From Agarophyton chilense (Eukaryota; Rhodophyta; Florideophyceae; Gracilariales; Gracilariaceae): 64,000 nucleotides of DNA. Of the stretch, positions 44,669 to 56,355 are shown in pieces (within the stretch, counting starts at the first letter, position 1; each line of letters opens with the position of its first letter). The position numbers were made by a program, and so were the translations under genes. The stretch is taken from positions 806,001 through 870,000 of the forward strand of contig JARGXX010000079.1 of NCBI GenBank assembly GCA_030374765.1, written 5' to 3'. The notes below the pieces were generated by a model. It was not told the DNA's origin. It worked only from the letters and a program-made list of their open reading frames with translations, and did not search any database.

Positions 44669-47600
44669 TCAATAGGTAACAGATACTATGTAGTCGTCGT
44701 CGTCATCCATTATCATACCGCCGTCTTCATAGTCTCCATCTGTGTTAGCCGAGTTGAGACCCATCCCAGGTTCATCATCCTCTTCTTCATACTCCTCTTC
44801 CCCACTTTCAACAACTTCCATTTTATAATCTTCATCCAACTCCTCGTCCTCATCTACCTGGACGTCTTCATCATCACCCTTGTTGGAATCATCCTCTTCG
44901 AACTTAGGCCGAAATGCTGGTGGCCTATGCACTGCGTCCGGTAGCTTGTACCCATCCGGTACCAAGTACATGTGATACCTCATGCAAACTTCCTTAACCA
45001 ATGCATCTTCGAATCCAGCTCCAGCATGAAACACATCTCCTCTTCCAATAAAAATGGAGTACGGCGGAATCCTGAACTTTCTCACTACCATCGTCCGAGA
45101 CAGCCGCTTTAAGATCCTGTCGTCGGGCACGTACATGTTATGTGACCTCTCACAAACCCAAAGCATAAACGAACTCGCTCCCGACTCCATCATGAAGAAC
45201 CCTGGAACCTCTCCGACGTTCCTCTCGGCATCGGTCAGTCCTCGAAAGTCCGTATGTCACACCTGCCTTGGACAGCCCTCCGCCGTACACAGCACTCGCC
45301 CCCATGTTTCAGGGGCATACATCCTCTTCTTCCCCGACCAGTTGTTGCACAACCGAAGAGCGGCCGCAATCTGTCCAAACCTCGCATCCAACAATGCCCT
45401 TTTCCTCACCATTAAAACGTTGTTCTCGTCCCCCTCCACAGAATCCACAATCTCCACCTTCGTCGTAATGTACCGCCCAACTCCTTTCATTCTATCTCCA
45501 GCGTCTCTCCCCTCACCAGCGTTGATTATAGGGTCCCATTTCTTTCTATTTACTTCAATCTTCAAGTCCGGCTGGTTCAAGAAATCCGTCTGGAAGAACT
45601 CTAGCAAAGTCCCAGTCTCATCCCATCGATGTTTACCCCCCTCTTCTTCGCCTCATCCGCCATCCCCTCGTCTGTGGCAAACTCTTCCAGCACACAAAAT
45701 CCTTTCTCCATCAGCTCACTTCTCTTAGTCGCGAAGTACTCGCCGGCCAAGTCATCCCTCTCCATTGCTACCATCCATATCGCCTGCTCTTCATTCACAG
45801 GGTGGTCCTTCGTCGGTAGAATCATCCCAAGAACCGGTTCTTTCGTGGAACCCAGTTTTTTGTGCCTGTTATGAGCAGCACGCGAATAAACCGCATGGTG
45901 CACACTTTTCAAGTCTTCTACCCTCAAGCACTCCGCCCTGTGCTTGTTCCGTAGGTAAATCATCTGCATCCAGAGGTGCTGATGCTTCACTCCATTTTCT
46001 CCCGCCGTCCACTCGCTCGGAAGTGCATTCACCAAGTACACCCACGACATACCCGACCCCCCTGCATACGGTCCCGCCCTCTCCAGCCCCTTCGGAACAC
46101 CCTCCGGATTATTGTCTTCGAAGCCACGCATTTGCACACCTTCCTTCTCTTCGTCCCCTACAAATGCACCCTGCCCCCCGTCATTATCCAGTTAATTCTC
46201 ACTCGATGAGAAAACATTGAGTACATGTTCCTTCAAGAAGCGCTTCAGCTCTTTCCTGCTCATCTTCTTGAACACATCCACCACGTCAGCCGGTATTTGA
46301 GCCGCAGATGTGCCCACCGTCTTTCTCCTCTTCCTCTTCCGCTTTAAAGGCTGTTCATACTCGCTTTCATCATCACTAATGACCACAGCCTTTCTCTTCC
46401 CCTTTCTCTGTCTAGGTTCCATCACCCTCTCACCGGCAGAATCCAGCCCGCGCTCAGTACCTTTTCTAGTTCGTGTGATGCGTCTGGGAACCACGGTTTC
46501 CTGGTGTGGTACAGACTCCCCAGCACTAGACGAAGGAACATTCATAGAAGGTGGCACCTCCACCACATCCTTCTCCGCACTTGGGGACGCCAGATTCACT
46601 TTCAGATCGCCTTCAATCCGCCTTTGTGCGATTTTCATCCTCTTCGACACCAACCCCGGCCACGTCCGCTTCGGACCACTGAGCTCCATCTTCGCCGTTT
46701 GCATGCAAAGGTACTCCCTTAAACACACCTCGTTCTTTCCCATCACAATTGTGCTGTCTAGAACCTTCCCCGCCGTCAGACCCTTCTCCTTTCCCGCCTT
46801 TTCGCATAGTTGGAACATTCCTATGGCGCATTTGAAGAACTGCTTTCGCTTCTCCTGGAAACGTCTCATATTCCCCGTAGAACCCATCCTCACCCTCACA
46901 TGTAGCTGCAAACAACGGATTGCGAAACGGAATATTTCGTCCTCGAGTCCTAACCACAAGTCACTCGACACATGCGCAAGCGTTAGCACTGGACCCTCCT
47001 TGCATACGTTCTCAAAGAACTCCAGGAGACCTTCGCTCCTGACGAATTTCAACCCAAGAGTCGCATAGCAATTCAAGTGGCGCAAGCTGTAGATTCCTAT
47101 AGCTTCGCTCGTCTTCAGCGCCCCAGCTATTCGTGTCGGAGTAAGGTCAGCCAACTTGGTTCTCTTATCGTCAATCAAGTTGCAAATGAAGGACACTGTC
47201 GAATGAACCTTGTCGGCGAGACTCATCTTCAACACATTTGAACTCATTTCATTGAGTACATTACCAAGACCGAGCACTTCGTTCAGCGATAAAGGCTTAC
47301 GGTCCTTGCGTCTCCAAAGAACGACATCAAGAGACCGCACAATTTCCAACCACTTTCTCCCTTCAGAGGGATTATTCTTCAGATCTCGCAGAACCAAGAC
47401 GCGGTGATGACCGTCAATGAGTATGACAGGCACCACTACCCTCCCATTGTGAACAATTTCACTGAAATCTAATTCCATTCCCCCGACGATGGCAACAGCA
47501 ATCGACCCTGCCGACGCAAGCCAGCCAAACTTTTTGCACTTTGCCATCGTCGCCACCTTGTGTTCCGCATTCACACTTCTGACAGTCTTCTCGGGGATTT

Positions 47601-47826
47601 GTATGTCATCTATGTCCACAATCAAGCGGCACTGGTCATAGTGTGAAACAGAGATCTTCTTTTCCACGAGAGTCCTATCCCCTTCCTGCGAAGGGGCGGC
47701 ATCGCCGTCATCGAACAACTCCAACTCGGGACCGGTGTGCGAATCCCTGCGTACATTCACCGCTGACCCCACCTCCACAACATCTTCATCAGAATCATCC
47801 ACTATCGTCACCCTCTTTTTCGGCAT
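44669..47826 (-). pseudogene. Transposon-borne ParB-like / 2OG-Fe(II) dioxygenase-like protein
   Basis: ATG 47826 opens about 1050 codons. The first part (to TAA 46192-46194) has an acidic N-terminus, then VVPVILIDGHHRVLVLRDL, resembling the G-x-H-R nucleotide box of ParB/sulfiredoxin folds, a helical region, and basic NLS-like runs. The same frame continues after the TAA through MSWVYLVNALPSEW and KHQHLWMQMIYLRNKHRAE. A G-run near 45630 shifts the frame; then come a TGA (45257-45259) and immediately HTDF, giving the HxD metal pair. FIGRGDVFHAGAGFED (His near 45027, about 76 residues later) and RYHMYLVPDG supply the distal His and the Arg expected to bind 2-oxoglutarate. An acidic tail ends the protein. 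By family, such enzymes oxidise nucleic-acid bases or proteins. Fold assignments are mine from motifs; the joined reading is an inference. Confidence 0.55.
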
Positions 47827-48126
47827 AATATATATAATTTTGTAATTTTTGGAACGCTCAGGTGTACACGGTGCACTCTGTCGGCCGACAGAAGTGCGTG
47901 GGGACTTCATCGGGACCTCCGATGAAGTCAAAGCGCTCCTCTGACGGCCGACAGAATGCAACCAGGATAGCTGCGAAGTCGTTCCGCAACAACCGTTCTT
48001 CCGTGCGCGCTCCTCAACCGTACTCACAATCTTTCCGTACCCACCCGCACCAACCCGCACCCGCTGCTCTCTTTCACTCAGGCTCTCGTGACGACCGCCC
48101 GTGAGGTTGTTGGAACACGTACATAA
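47827..48126. promoter_or_regulatory. Divergent promoter region with one palindrome unit
   Basis: 300 bp separate the starts of the dioxygenase gene (leftward) and the arginine-rich gene (rightward). The palindrome at about 47876-47955 is one unit of the array in X, with the same AT-rich spacer abutting the dioxygenase ATG. The minus-strand frame stays open through it to 48060, but translated palindrome is unlikely to be coding. Confidence 0.6.
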
Positions 48127-51100
48127 ATGGCTCCAGAACCCACGAGAACTTCTTCATCGCCTGCGGCAGACACCTTCCAAATGGGTAAACTGTTTGGTAC
48201 GGGGGATGAAGCTATCAGGGCGTGTCTGGATTTGCGTGATCGTTACGCATCAACGAGGCGGGAGGAAGATGAGCCGCGAAAAGTGGGGCACACTGCATTC
48301 ATCGATTTCGCAATTGCCAATCGCCACATCCTACCGGAGACCGCGAAGTTTTTTTATACTCTCCTAGGTCCCGACCACACTAATTACACAGAAGATGAGC
48401 TCCGGGTTGTAGGAATGAGGGGCTCGAACTGTCAGAATTGTTCCTAAGCGAGGTTGCTGGATATAAGGGATGGGGACCCAGATAGGCGCGTGAGGGACTT
48501 TTGGAACGCGTACGAGGCGGTGGAGTTCAAGGGCATCCCGAAGAATGTCACTTTGACAGAGTTCTTCAAAGGTCTGGATACAACCCGAAAGAAGGCGAGC
48601 AAAAGCCGGGCTCCATTCGCGACCGACTTCCCGACAATGTTCCAGAGGTTGCTGTTCCTCATTTGTATTCAGTCGGTCTCTATGGAGAAGAGAAGAGTCT
48701 CCCGTAAGCGAAGAAAGCGGGACAGAACCTACGATACGCCATTTTCGAAGGTGGCGATTTATGACAAACCAGTAGCTCAGCGTGTGGGCTTTGGTGTGCA
48801 GCTCGTCAATAACGCGTGGGACAGCTTTGCCCAGTATTTGGGATTCCCTGTCGTGGAATTCATGGTTTTGCCCTTTATCCATCTACGGTATTCTGATATG
48901 CAGAGGGGATGCGGAGGGCGGGAGGTACAAGGGGCGTAGGCTCCAGGGCGCGAGTGGAGAGCAGGGAGGCGTGCGCCTGAGAGGTAGATCAAGGCAAGAT
49001 GGTGGGGAAGGAGAGGGGAGTGGGGGCAAAGGAAAGGCTGTTCGCGCAAAGGAGACGGTGACGGAGGAGAGTGCGGAGCAAATCACGTCGCGTACGCAGC
49101 AAATCTCGTCACCTACGGGAGAGATGGTGCGGAGCGGCGATGGAAAACGGGATGGCGTGCGAAGCAACCGCACGCCTGTACCTAGAAGTGGATTGCGGGG
49201 GAGGGCGAGCAGAGCTCCAGGGAGGACAAGGAGAGGGGATGCATCCGAGCGGACTCTTAGTGCTGTACACACGTATTCAGCTGATGTGGAGCCGGTAAAT
49301 CCATGCTCTGCACCTGAAGGAGGTGAAGAGATTCCGAATGAGAGCATGAAGGGGCGTAAGGGGGGAGAGAGAATGATCGGAGAACGTGGACCCCGCCTCA
49401 GAGGCGTTGAAGAAGCAGGGGCATCGTTTACGGGTATGAGGGAAGAGGACGGTGATGATGAGATACAGAAAGGGAGAATAGAGAGTAGCCGTGGTGGGGA
49501 AGGTAGAATAGGTGGACCCAGTAGTGGTCTAATCGCGGGCGCAAGAGTCGTTCGAGAGAGAACAGAAGGAGAGAGTGTTGGAGTTACCGCGGGGGAACAG
49601 GTGGAAAGATGGGAGGGGGCGAACTTGGATTACGTGGAAGAAAGGAGAGAGCGTGCAAGGGAAAGAATGGGGAGTGTTCGAGTTACAGGAAGAAGAGCGA
49701 TAGACGAAAGGGAAAGCAGAGAAGTGCATGTGAGTGAGGGGGGGAGAAGGGGGTTTGCTGGAGGGAGAACACGTGGTTCAGGGGAGGAAGGCGATGGAAG
49801 AGCAGCAGTTCTTTCTCATCAGGGAGAAGATGTCGAGCGTTTGCCACCGAGAAGAGGGGTGGGTTTGGGAGTTGAAGGGTTTGAGGTGAACGCAAGGCGA
49901 AGGACGCCGGAAGGTATGCGAGTAAGGAGAAACATTGTATTCACAAGGAATAATGATAATGGGGAGAATGCGAATTTAAATGTCGTGGAGAACGCCGTCC
50001 GTATAGTGGAAGATGAAGCAAATGATGATGACATAGGTTTTTTGCCGCGGTCGATGCTAATTGAGAAGATGAATGTGTTGAAGGGACAAATGGGACGTAT
50101 GAAGGAAGACAGCTACAGTGTGATGGTGAGTTTGAAAATGACCCAAACGGAGCTGGATCAGGCGAGGGAGGAAATGAAGCAGCAGTATGTGCTGATTGAG
50201 AGTTTGAGGGAGGCGTTGAAAGGTAGAATCGCTGGGGAAGGGAGGGGGGAGGGAGGCGTGACGCGGCGACGAAAGTATGACATTGGAGTGCAGGAATGCT
50301 TTTATGGATTTGCACGTCGTGTGTATGATAGGATTCTTCATTGTGCAAAACTGGAGGCATCGGAACTTTGCTTGGACACCGAGAATGTGGGTCGAAGCTG
50401 GAAGAATAGAAGTGAGGCGGTTGGGGAGAGTAGGGAGGAAAGTATGTTTGTGGTGGGAGAGAAGGAAATGGTTCCGAGATGTCCAATTGAGGTTGCATAT
50501 GAGATGAGACCGTATACGCCGTCGATAGAGGGCGAGAGCCATTTGTTGTTGAAGCACGTGGTAGAGACTGAGTTAATGGGAGAGAAATGGGAGTCGATAA
50601 GGGAAGCGGGGAGGAGAGAGGAGTGCGTGGAAAGTGTAAGTGCGGATAGGTGCTTGAGACAGAGGATGAAGCAGACATTGAGCGATGTGGTTAGGGTGCG
50701 GAAGCGAGCAGCGCGTAATAAGCTGTTTTCCATGCTTGGAAATGATTTGATCGCGAAACGAGCTAAGGTGACTGAAGGGACGGAGCTTTGGGCGGAGTTG
50801 AAGAAGCAGATTGAGGAGGCGCAGGAGAAGTTGATGGGGTCGGGGGAGGATGGGAGATGTAAGCTGTGTGCGTAGAGAACGAGTGCGATTGAAGATATTA
50901 CTTATTCTGGATCGAAGGTGTCTGAGAACTTGGAGGACTTTGGTGAGGCAGATATGTATTTTCAAAATCAGGTGTCGTTGAAAGTGTTGGAGGAGTTTAT
51001 GGGCTACACGGTAGAGAGTCACAGAAATGGAGAAAGGCAGTATGTGGATGGGACGGTGATGCATCTTGCGCGACTTGATGCATGGATTGGATGTGTGGTG

Positions 51101-51472
51101 ACCACGATGGATAGAGACGTTGGGCGGGGAGGCCAAAGGCAACTTTTGTTCTCGACTCTGTTTGGGAGGTTTCTGCTACTGGCTGTTGAGGACATATTGA
51201 GGGTTGCCTGGAAAATGGTGAAGGATGAGTATGCTGAGGAGTTTGAGAATGATGGATTCTGTGGAGGGAATCGTAGAGATGTGAGTGGGAATAAGGAGAG
51301 AATCGCGACGGTTGGGCTATGGATACCGTCGAGAGAGAAAAACTATCTGGCGATAAGGGAGAAGTTTTTCATGGAGAATCTCACGAGAAGACTTTGGAGC
51401 GGTGTTAGATTGCTATATAGCGTCATGTGGACCAGAAGAACCACGGTTAAAGCGCTTAGCGTTGGGGAGTAG
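48127..51472 (+). pseudogene. Large arginine-rich, coiled-coil transposon protein
   Basis: ATG 48127 begins about 1115 codons with a TAA at 48445-48447, a frameshift in a G-run near 48905 and a TAG at 50873-50875; frames on both sides fit. Order: globular N-domain (GDEAIRACLDLRDRYASTRR; AQRVGFGVQLVNNAWDSF), a long low-complexity Gly/Arg/Glu region, an acidic segment, a coiled coil (MNVLKGQMGRMKEDSYSVMV onward), and a C-terminal globular part (NLEDFGEADMYFQNQVSLKV; LLFSTLFGRFLLLAVEDIL). No domain is recognised. A diverged piece of the N-domain occurs at 61905-62344, so the family exists elsewhere. Its divergent pairing with the dioxygenase gene suggests they work together, for example in DNA binding. 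Confidence 0.5.
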
Positions 51473-51578
51473 GCAAGGAGTGGGAGAGTGATAAGGTACG
51501 GGGGGATAAGGGGGTAAGGAGGTGGAGCAAGATGGGGGTCGGCTGTGGAAGAAAAGCAGCGGTGACTTTTTTATTGGA

Positions 51579-54500
51579 TCATGTGCCTTGGGAGGTATTA
51601 TTATGGGTACCACCCAGTGGTGGTGTTGTGCCACCAGTGGTGGTTTTGGAGAAGTAGGGCTTGGCAGTTGGGTCTCGGTAGAATCTGTTGAGGTAAAATC
51701 GATGGAAGCGCCAGTGCAATCGAGGGATGAAGGGGGGTGCGGGGTAGTTTTGGCGAAGTACATGAACGGGGCCGAGAATGGAAGAGGATGGTACGAGGCC
51801 GAACCAGGGGGAGACGTTCTCGGAGTTGGAAGTGTTTGAGATAGGAAGGGGGTGGGCGGTGTGGTTTTGTTCGTCGTCTGTTGCCCATCGGAGGCAGATG
51901 CAATTGAGAGAGACATCGACTTGATCCTGGGGTGGAACGAGTTCGAGGAACTGAACGAAGGCGAACTCGTTATGAGTGGAAGGGGAAAAAGGGGTGGTGA
52001 AGCGAAGAAGAGAGTTGAGCTTGCAGACCCAGGCGGTGGGAGTGGGGTTGGAGAAGCTGGAACCGGCAACGAGGATGTGGGAGAACTTTGGGATTTTAGA
52101 GGGAGCGAAGGAGGGAGCAGCGAAGATACGTTGAATGAGTGGGAGAGGGGGATCTTTGACGGCGAGCTCGTTTCGATCGGCGATGTAGTCGTCTAGGGTT
52201 GGGGTGAAGCCGCCGACGACGTATGCGGAATTGACGAATGTGAGACGGGTTTGGCGGAGAGTGGGGCAGTCCCGGTTGAGAGCTAGTGTTTCGAGTGTGA
52301 GTGTGACGAAGGAGGGGAGTGCGAGGGTTCCAATCTGTGAGATGATGGCGATAGTGTCTGGGGAGAAGAGGTCCTGAAGGGAAGAGATTGTTGAGTGGGG
52401 GTTTGCTCGAAGGAATTTGTGAGCGGTGATGAGATCGGAAAAGGAGGTGTGCTTGCCATCACGGACGAAACCTGGTTTGCGGGCTTGGAAGGGAGGAGGA
52501 GGGGCATGGGAGGATGAGGTGACGGAAGGATCAGCGGAGAGAGAAATCCATTTGTTGACGGCATCGGAGCGTTCGATGGCACGGATGGTTTCGTTGTGCG
52601 CGGTGGGTCTGCGCTCGGAGGTTCGGGAGTAATGTGCTTTGAAGAGGGTATGGGCTTGTTCGAAGATGCCTGCATCGTTGAAGTGGAGACCCCCAAAGCG
52701 TCGAATGTCGTCTACGATGTGATCGAGGAGGTGGAATTTGAGGGTGCCAAGGTTGGAGGTATTGTATGGACCGAGAACATCGACAGCTCTGTGCTTGAAG
52801 GAATGGATTTGGGAGGCGAGTTTGGCAAGACGAAAAGTGGTCCATTCGGGGACGGAGTTGTAGCACATGGAGGTGAGGAGGAGGTCTGTGTACTTGGAGA
52901 AGACGGTTGTGATGGGAGCGGAATTGGCTTCGTCACAGCAGCGGTCGAAGAAGGCGCCGATGAAGGGGAAGACCATGTCAAGGGCGCGGTAGTCTTTTGC
53001 TTCTAGCATGTCGCGGACGCCGTCAGTTGTGAAGAAGCCGTTGAGGGACTGCCGCTTTAGGAAGTAGAGAAGTCGATGTGGAGGCCGGTAGCTGGGGAAT
53101 GATTTTCGATGGCGGTGAGGATGAAGTTGGAGTGCTTGAGGATGGAGGTGCGGACGGAGTGGAAGGAACGGCGGGAGTTTGTGGAGCTGATGGTGGTGAA
53201 GAGGTGTTCTGATCTGAGACGTTCGATGGCGGCGAGCTTGATGAGTTTGGAAACGCCGAGGTGGAAGTTGTGGAGGGGTTCGAAGGGGAAGATGTTGTAT
53301 GGGGTGAGGAGGGGGGTGATGTTGAAAAGGGGGTAAGACTCGAAGAGGGAGGGGTATTTTGAGAGGGAGAGGGAGTGGAGTGCTTGGAGAGCTTGTTCCT
53401 TGAAGTTGCGCGAGACTCTTGGCTTGCGGGCGAGGAGAGCTGCTTCGGAGTCCTTGAGGAGGGAGAAGTGTTTGTTGCGGGCTGCAAGGGTGAGGGGAAG
53501 AGATCGAGGGGGATGGGCGTGAGAGTGTTGGTGGAGTTGTGAGCGAGGGACAGAGCAACTGTGGCAGGGGTGCTGGGGGCGGGTGCCGTGGGAGATGGCG
53601 AGAATATCCTTTGCCTCGGGAATGTCTGCGCAGTAGCTGGCGATGATGGTGTGGCATTGACGAAGAACGCCGTCTGCGTCGCGGAAGGGGAAACCGGAGA
53701 GGGCGGAAGAGAAGAGAGGTTGAAGGAGGGAGGAGATGGTCTGCTGTATGAGTTCCATTTTTGTTTAGCGGGAGATGGAGGAGGAATGAGTGATAATATC
53801 TGCATCTGGAGAAGGAGTGATTGGGGTGAAGGAGGTGGGAAGATAGCCGAGGAGTGTGAGATTGTCGGAGATGCATTTGCGGCGAAAGGAGTCGGAGAAG
53901 TTGAGAAGGGTGATGTGGAGGGGGTAGGAGGTGATGGAAGAAGATTTGAGAGAGGTAGAGGACTTGTCGGAGTGGATTTGGACGAGGCCGATGAAGAAGT
54001 CGATACCGGTGGAATGAGGGAGATGCCAGATGATGTTATCTTTTGTGGACTGCATGATGGCGGTCTTGAGTGCGGGGACGACTTTTGAGCCGAGGGTGGC
54101 TGCCATGGGGTGTGCGAAGGCGGGGGAGCCGGAGGCGGATGTTTGGGAGATGGGGTGGAAAAAGGTGTTCTTGAAGTGTGCGAGGGCGAGCTGTTGTTTG
54201 AGGACATGGATTGCGTCTTTCTGGAAGAGGGTTGCGGAGAAGCGTTTGTGGGGATCGAAGATGGTGGAGGGGGCGAAACCAATGGACCTGATTCTCTGGT
54301 GGAAGAGGTCTGCCTGGAGCTCGAGGCATTGCTTTGTGGAGGAGACTGAGTTCTGGAATGTTGATTCGGAGAAGTGGGGATCATTAAGGAGAGTGATGAG
54401 TTCGTCAGCCTTTCGTTGTCCAAGCTTGGAGGCGATGGAGGAGATGTAGAGGACCATTTTCTCCAGGTGGTGGTTGTCGAGGGGGGGAGTGGAAGGAGGG

Positions 54501-54841
54501 AGGGGGGAGAGAGCGAGAGAGGAGGGGGAACCGAGTGGGGCAGTGGCGACGTGGATGGCGTCCTGGGTGTGGAGGGAGAGAGAGAGCTGGTCTTGGAGGT
54601 AGGAGTCATGGTGTGCGAGAGGGACGTTGTCGGAAGGGCGATATGAGGGAGGAGGATGAGGGGGGAGTTGTGAGGTGGACTTGTGGCGTTTTGTGCGGGG
54701 GGGGAAGTTGGGTTCATTTCCGCCAGGGGAGAGGAAGCGCTTGTTGGCGGAGAGGCGATGAGGGCACCTTCTCTGGTGCCGCTGGAGGGCGGGGATTTTT
54801 CGGGCGAAGAAGGATCAACCGTTGAAGCAGCAGGAAGGCAT
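51579..54841 (-). pseudogene. Transposase, Plavaka/EnSpm-like (tentative)
   Basis: ATG 54841 opens about 1087 codons. Residues 4-31 form a zinc-finger-like C-C...H...C pattern (MPSCC, then LQRHQRRC), interrupted by TGA at codon 9. Later comes MVLYISSIASKLGQRKADEL, the block IHSDKSSTSLKSSSITSYPL, LLGYLPTSF, ASYCADIPEAKDILAISHGT, HPCHSCSVP and NIFPFEPLHNFHLGVSKL. This run, with S-D and a CxxC after a conserved D-x-P-E, is like the catalytic region of Plavaka/KDZ/CACTA transposases. The C-terminal third matches X up to DDYIADRN. Further lesions: a TAA at 53762-53764 and, near 53055, a TAA plus one missing base relative to X. Confidence 0.65.
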
Positions 54842-55333
54842 GGTGGGTGGAGGAGAGGTGGTGGGAAAGAAGTTGGTAGGGGGCGTAGACCGAGAGAGAG
54901 TATGGCGCACACAGGGCACGTGACAGGGGAGGGCGGTGGAGAATAATGTAGAATGCAAGGCACGTGAGGTCTGCCAGGTCGGGCTGCGATTCTATTGCGA
55001 TTGATATGGATGGTACTAAATGTTCAATTTCTATTTTGAGGTCCATTTTGGGACCGTTTGTTTGTACTAATCTGTCAATCTAGAGCGCACAAAGATTGAA
55101 TCTGCTCCTGCACCACTTCTCTACTTTTACCTTTAAACTGCGGCGACAGAAAGATTCACGCTAGTTTTACCTCCATCAAAACTGGAAAAACTGCAGATAT
55201 GTGCTAGTTTTCCTTCCCATACAAACTAGCACTAATGAACGAATGAAAATATTTTCGGAAATTAACACCTCCAAATTTGTATAAATTCACGGGTTTTTCG
55301 GTCATTTCAATTCGTCCTTTTTTGACCACTGAA
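54842..55333. other. Subterminal region of Y
   Basis: Transposase upstream region, then repeated CTAGTTTT/AAAACTAGC motifs to the right terminal repeat. A purine-poor, open but out-of-frame ORF here is a shadow. Confidence 0.5.
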
Positions 55334-55356
55334 CTAGCATTCTGAGAACACTGACG
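55334..55356 (-). repeat. Terminal inverted repeat, right end of Y
   Basis: Plus strand CTAGCATTCTGAGAACACTGACG; matches the left end of X inverted. Confidence 0.8.
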
Positions 55357-55361
55357 TGGTA

Positions 55362-56305
55362 TTACCTGAGGAGATTAAGTATCTGGGGCCTATAGGATTT
55401 GAATTCTTCGCCGATGGCGACCGTCCCCTCCCCGGAGTCGACGTCCTCGTCGGTAGTTGGCACCGCAAGGATATCCATTTCGGCCTCCATAATGGCCACG
55501 GGCGCGGGTATAGTGATACCAATCACTGTACCTTCAGGTAACCGCACGGGTTTATCTCGGAAGTTTCTGATGGTGACCAAGATAGACCTGCTGGGGTGGA
55601 TGTCTATTACTCCATTGGCAATCAAGGTAAGGTGGTTCAGAACCATTTTCGGGTGGTTCTGAATCGTTACGAGACCTGAGGACTAGAAACGGACCGATAC
55701 AGCGATTTGGGTCATCGGGGAATCGTTATGGCCTTTGAAAGGCGAACCTTATTGGACTTCGTGTTTTCGGAGACAACCGATTGTTTGCGGTTAGCTTCTG
55801 GCCCTAAAGCGGAACCAGTTATGGAGACGGAACGTGCGCGGTAGAACGCGACTTTCCTGAGGCCTGGATAAATGGCCTTAATGGATCGATCGATAAAGGA
55901 GGTCCCTAGGATTGCCTCAGCGCCCGAGTTAGGACAAACAAGCAACCATGTGCGAACTCTGAATTGTCCTACCTGTAGGTAAAGTGGTACTATCCCTTTA
56001 ATGTCGATTGGTCTACGTGACGCATCGGTACTTCTTGCGGGTTTTGTTGTCTGAACGAAATCTTGCGAACCCAGTGCGTGTAGTTTAGGATGTACCAAGT
56101 TCGGACCAGCGCTTGTGTCCAATACAGCTGTGATCACTCGAGAGTTGTTGGAACGAATTTCTAAGTTTACTCGAACTTTATAGTTCTCTTTCCTGAGGAT
56201 ACAGACCGGGTCGTCACTGTCTCCCAATTGGGGGTCATCCTGAGTGGTCCATTGTGGGTGGTTCGTATTGGGAGGTAAGGAGCTCTTTGGCTCATGACCT
56301 CCCAA
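55362..56305 (-). pseudogene. Protease region of element B
   Basis: AVLDTSAGPNLVH: the flap-site DTG of A has become DTS, which should weaken or kill the enzyme. Two open pieces (56305-55712 and 55646-55362) with a stop between; the second ends at the Y junction. Confidence 0.8.
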
Positions 56306-56355
56306 TTGGTTGAGGCAGGGGCTTAAAGAGGGAGGATTTGCCTCGCGTCGTCCCT

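Larger units (their letters stand above)
43103..55356 (-). mobile_element. DNA transposon Y (12.25 kb) carrying dioxygenase and other genes
   Basis: Left end CGTCTGTGTTCTTGGAATGC, right end the inverted CGTCAGTGTTCTCAGAATGC; subterminal CTAG-containing repeats at both ends. Inside: coiled-coil ORF end (43666-43358, -), membrane protein (43781-44608, +), ParB-like/2OG-dioxygenase gene (47826-44669, -), divergent arginine-rich gene (48127-51472, +) and transposase (54841-51579, -). Each long gene carries two or three stops or frameshifts, so this copy is dead, but the frames are otherwise kept. No target-site duplication is visible: GTT precedes it and TGG follows. Confidence 0.78.

Noticed and set aside
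47827..48060. N-terminal extension of the dioxygenase gene to 48060
   Set aside because: The extra 78 codons are translated palindrome and spacer; the ATG at 47826 begins the non-repeat protein.
54842..54963. Transposase start at 54963
   Set aside because: That ORF is a different frame; the frame with the zinc finger and the catalytic blocks starts at ATG 54841.
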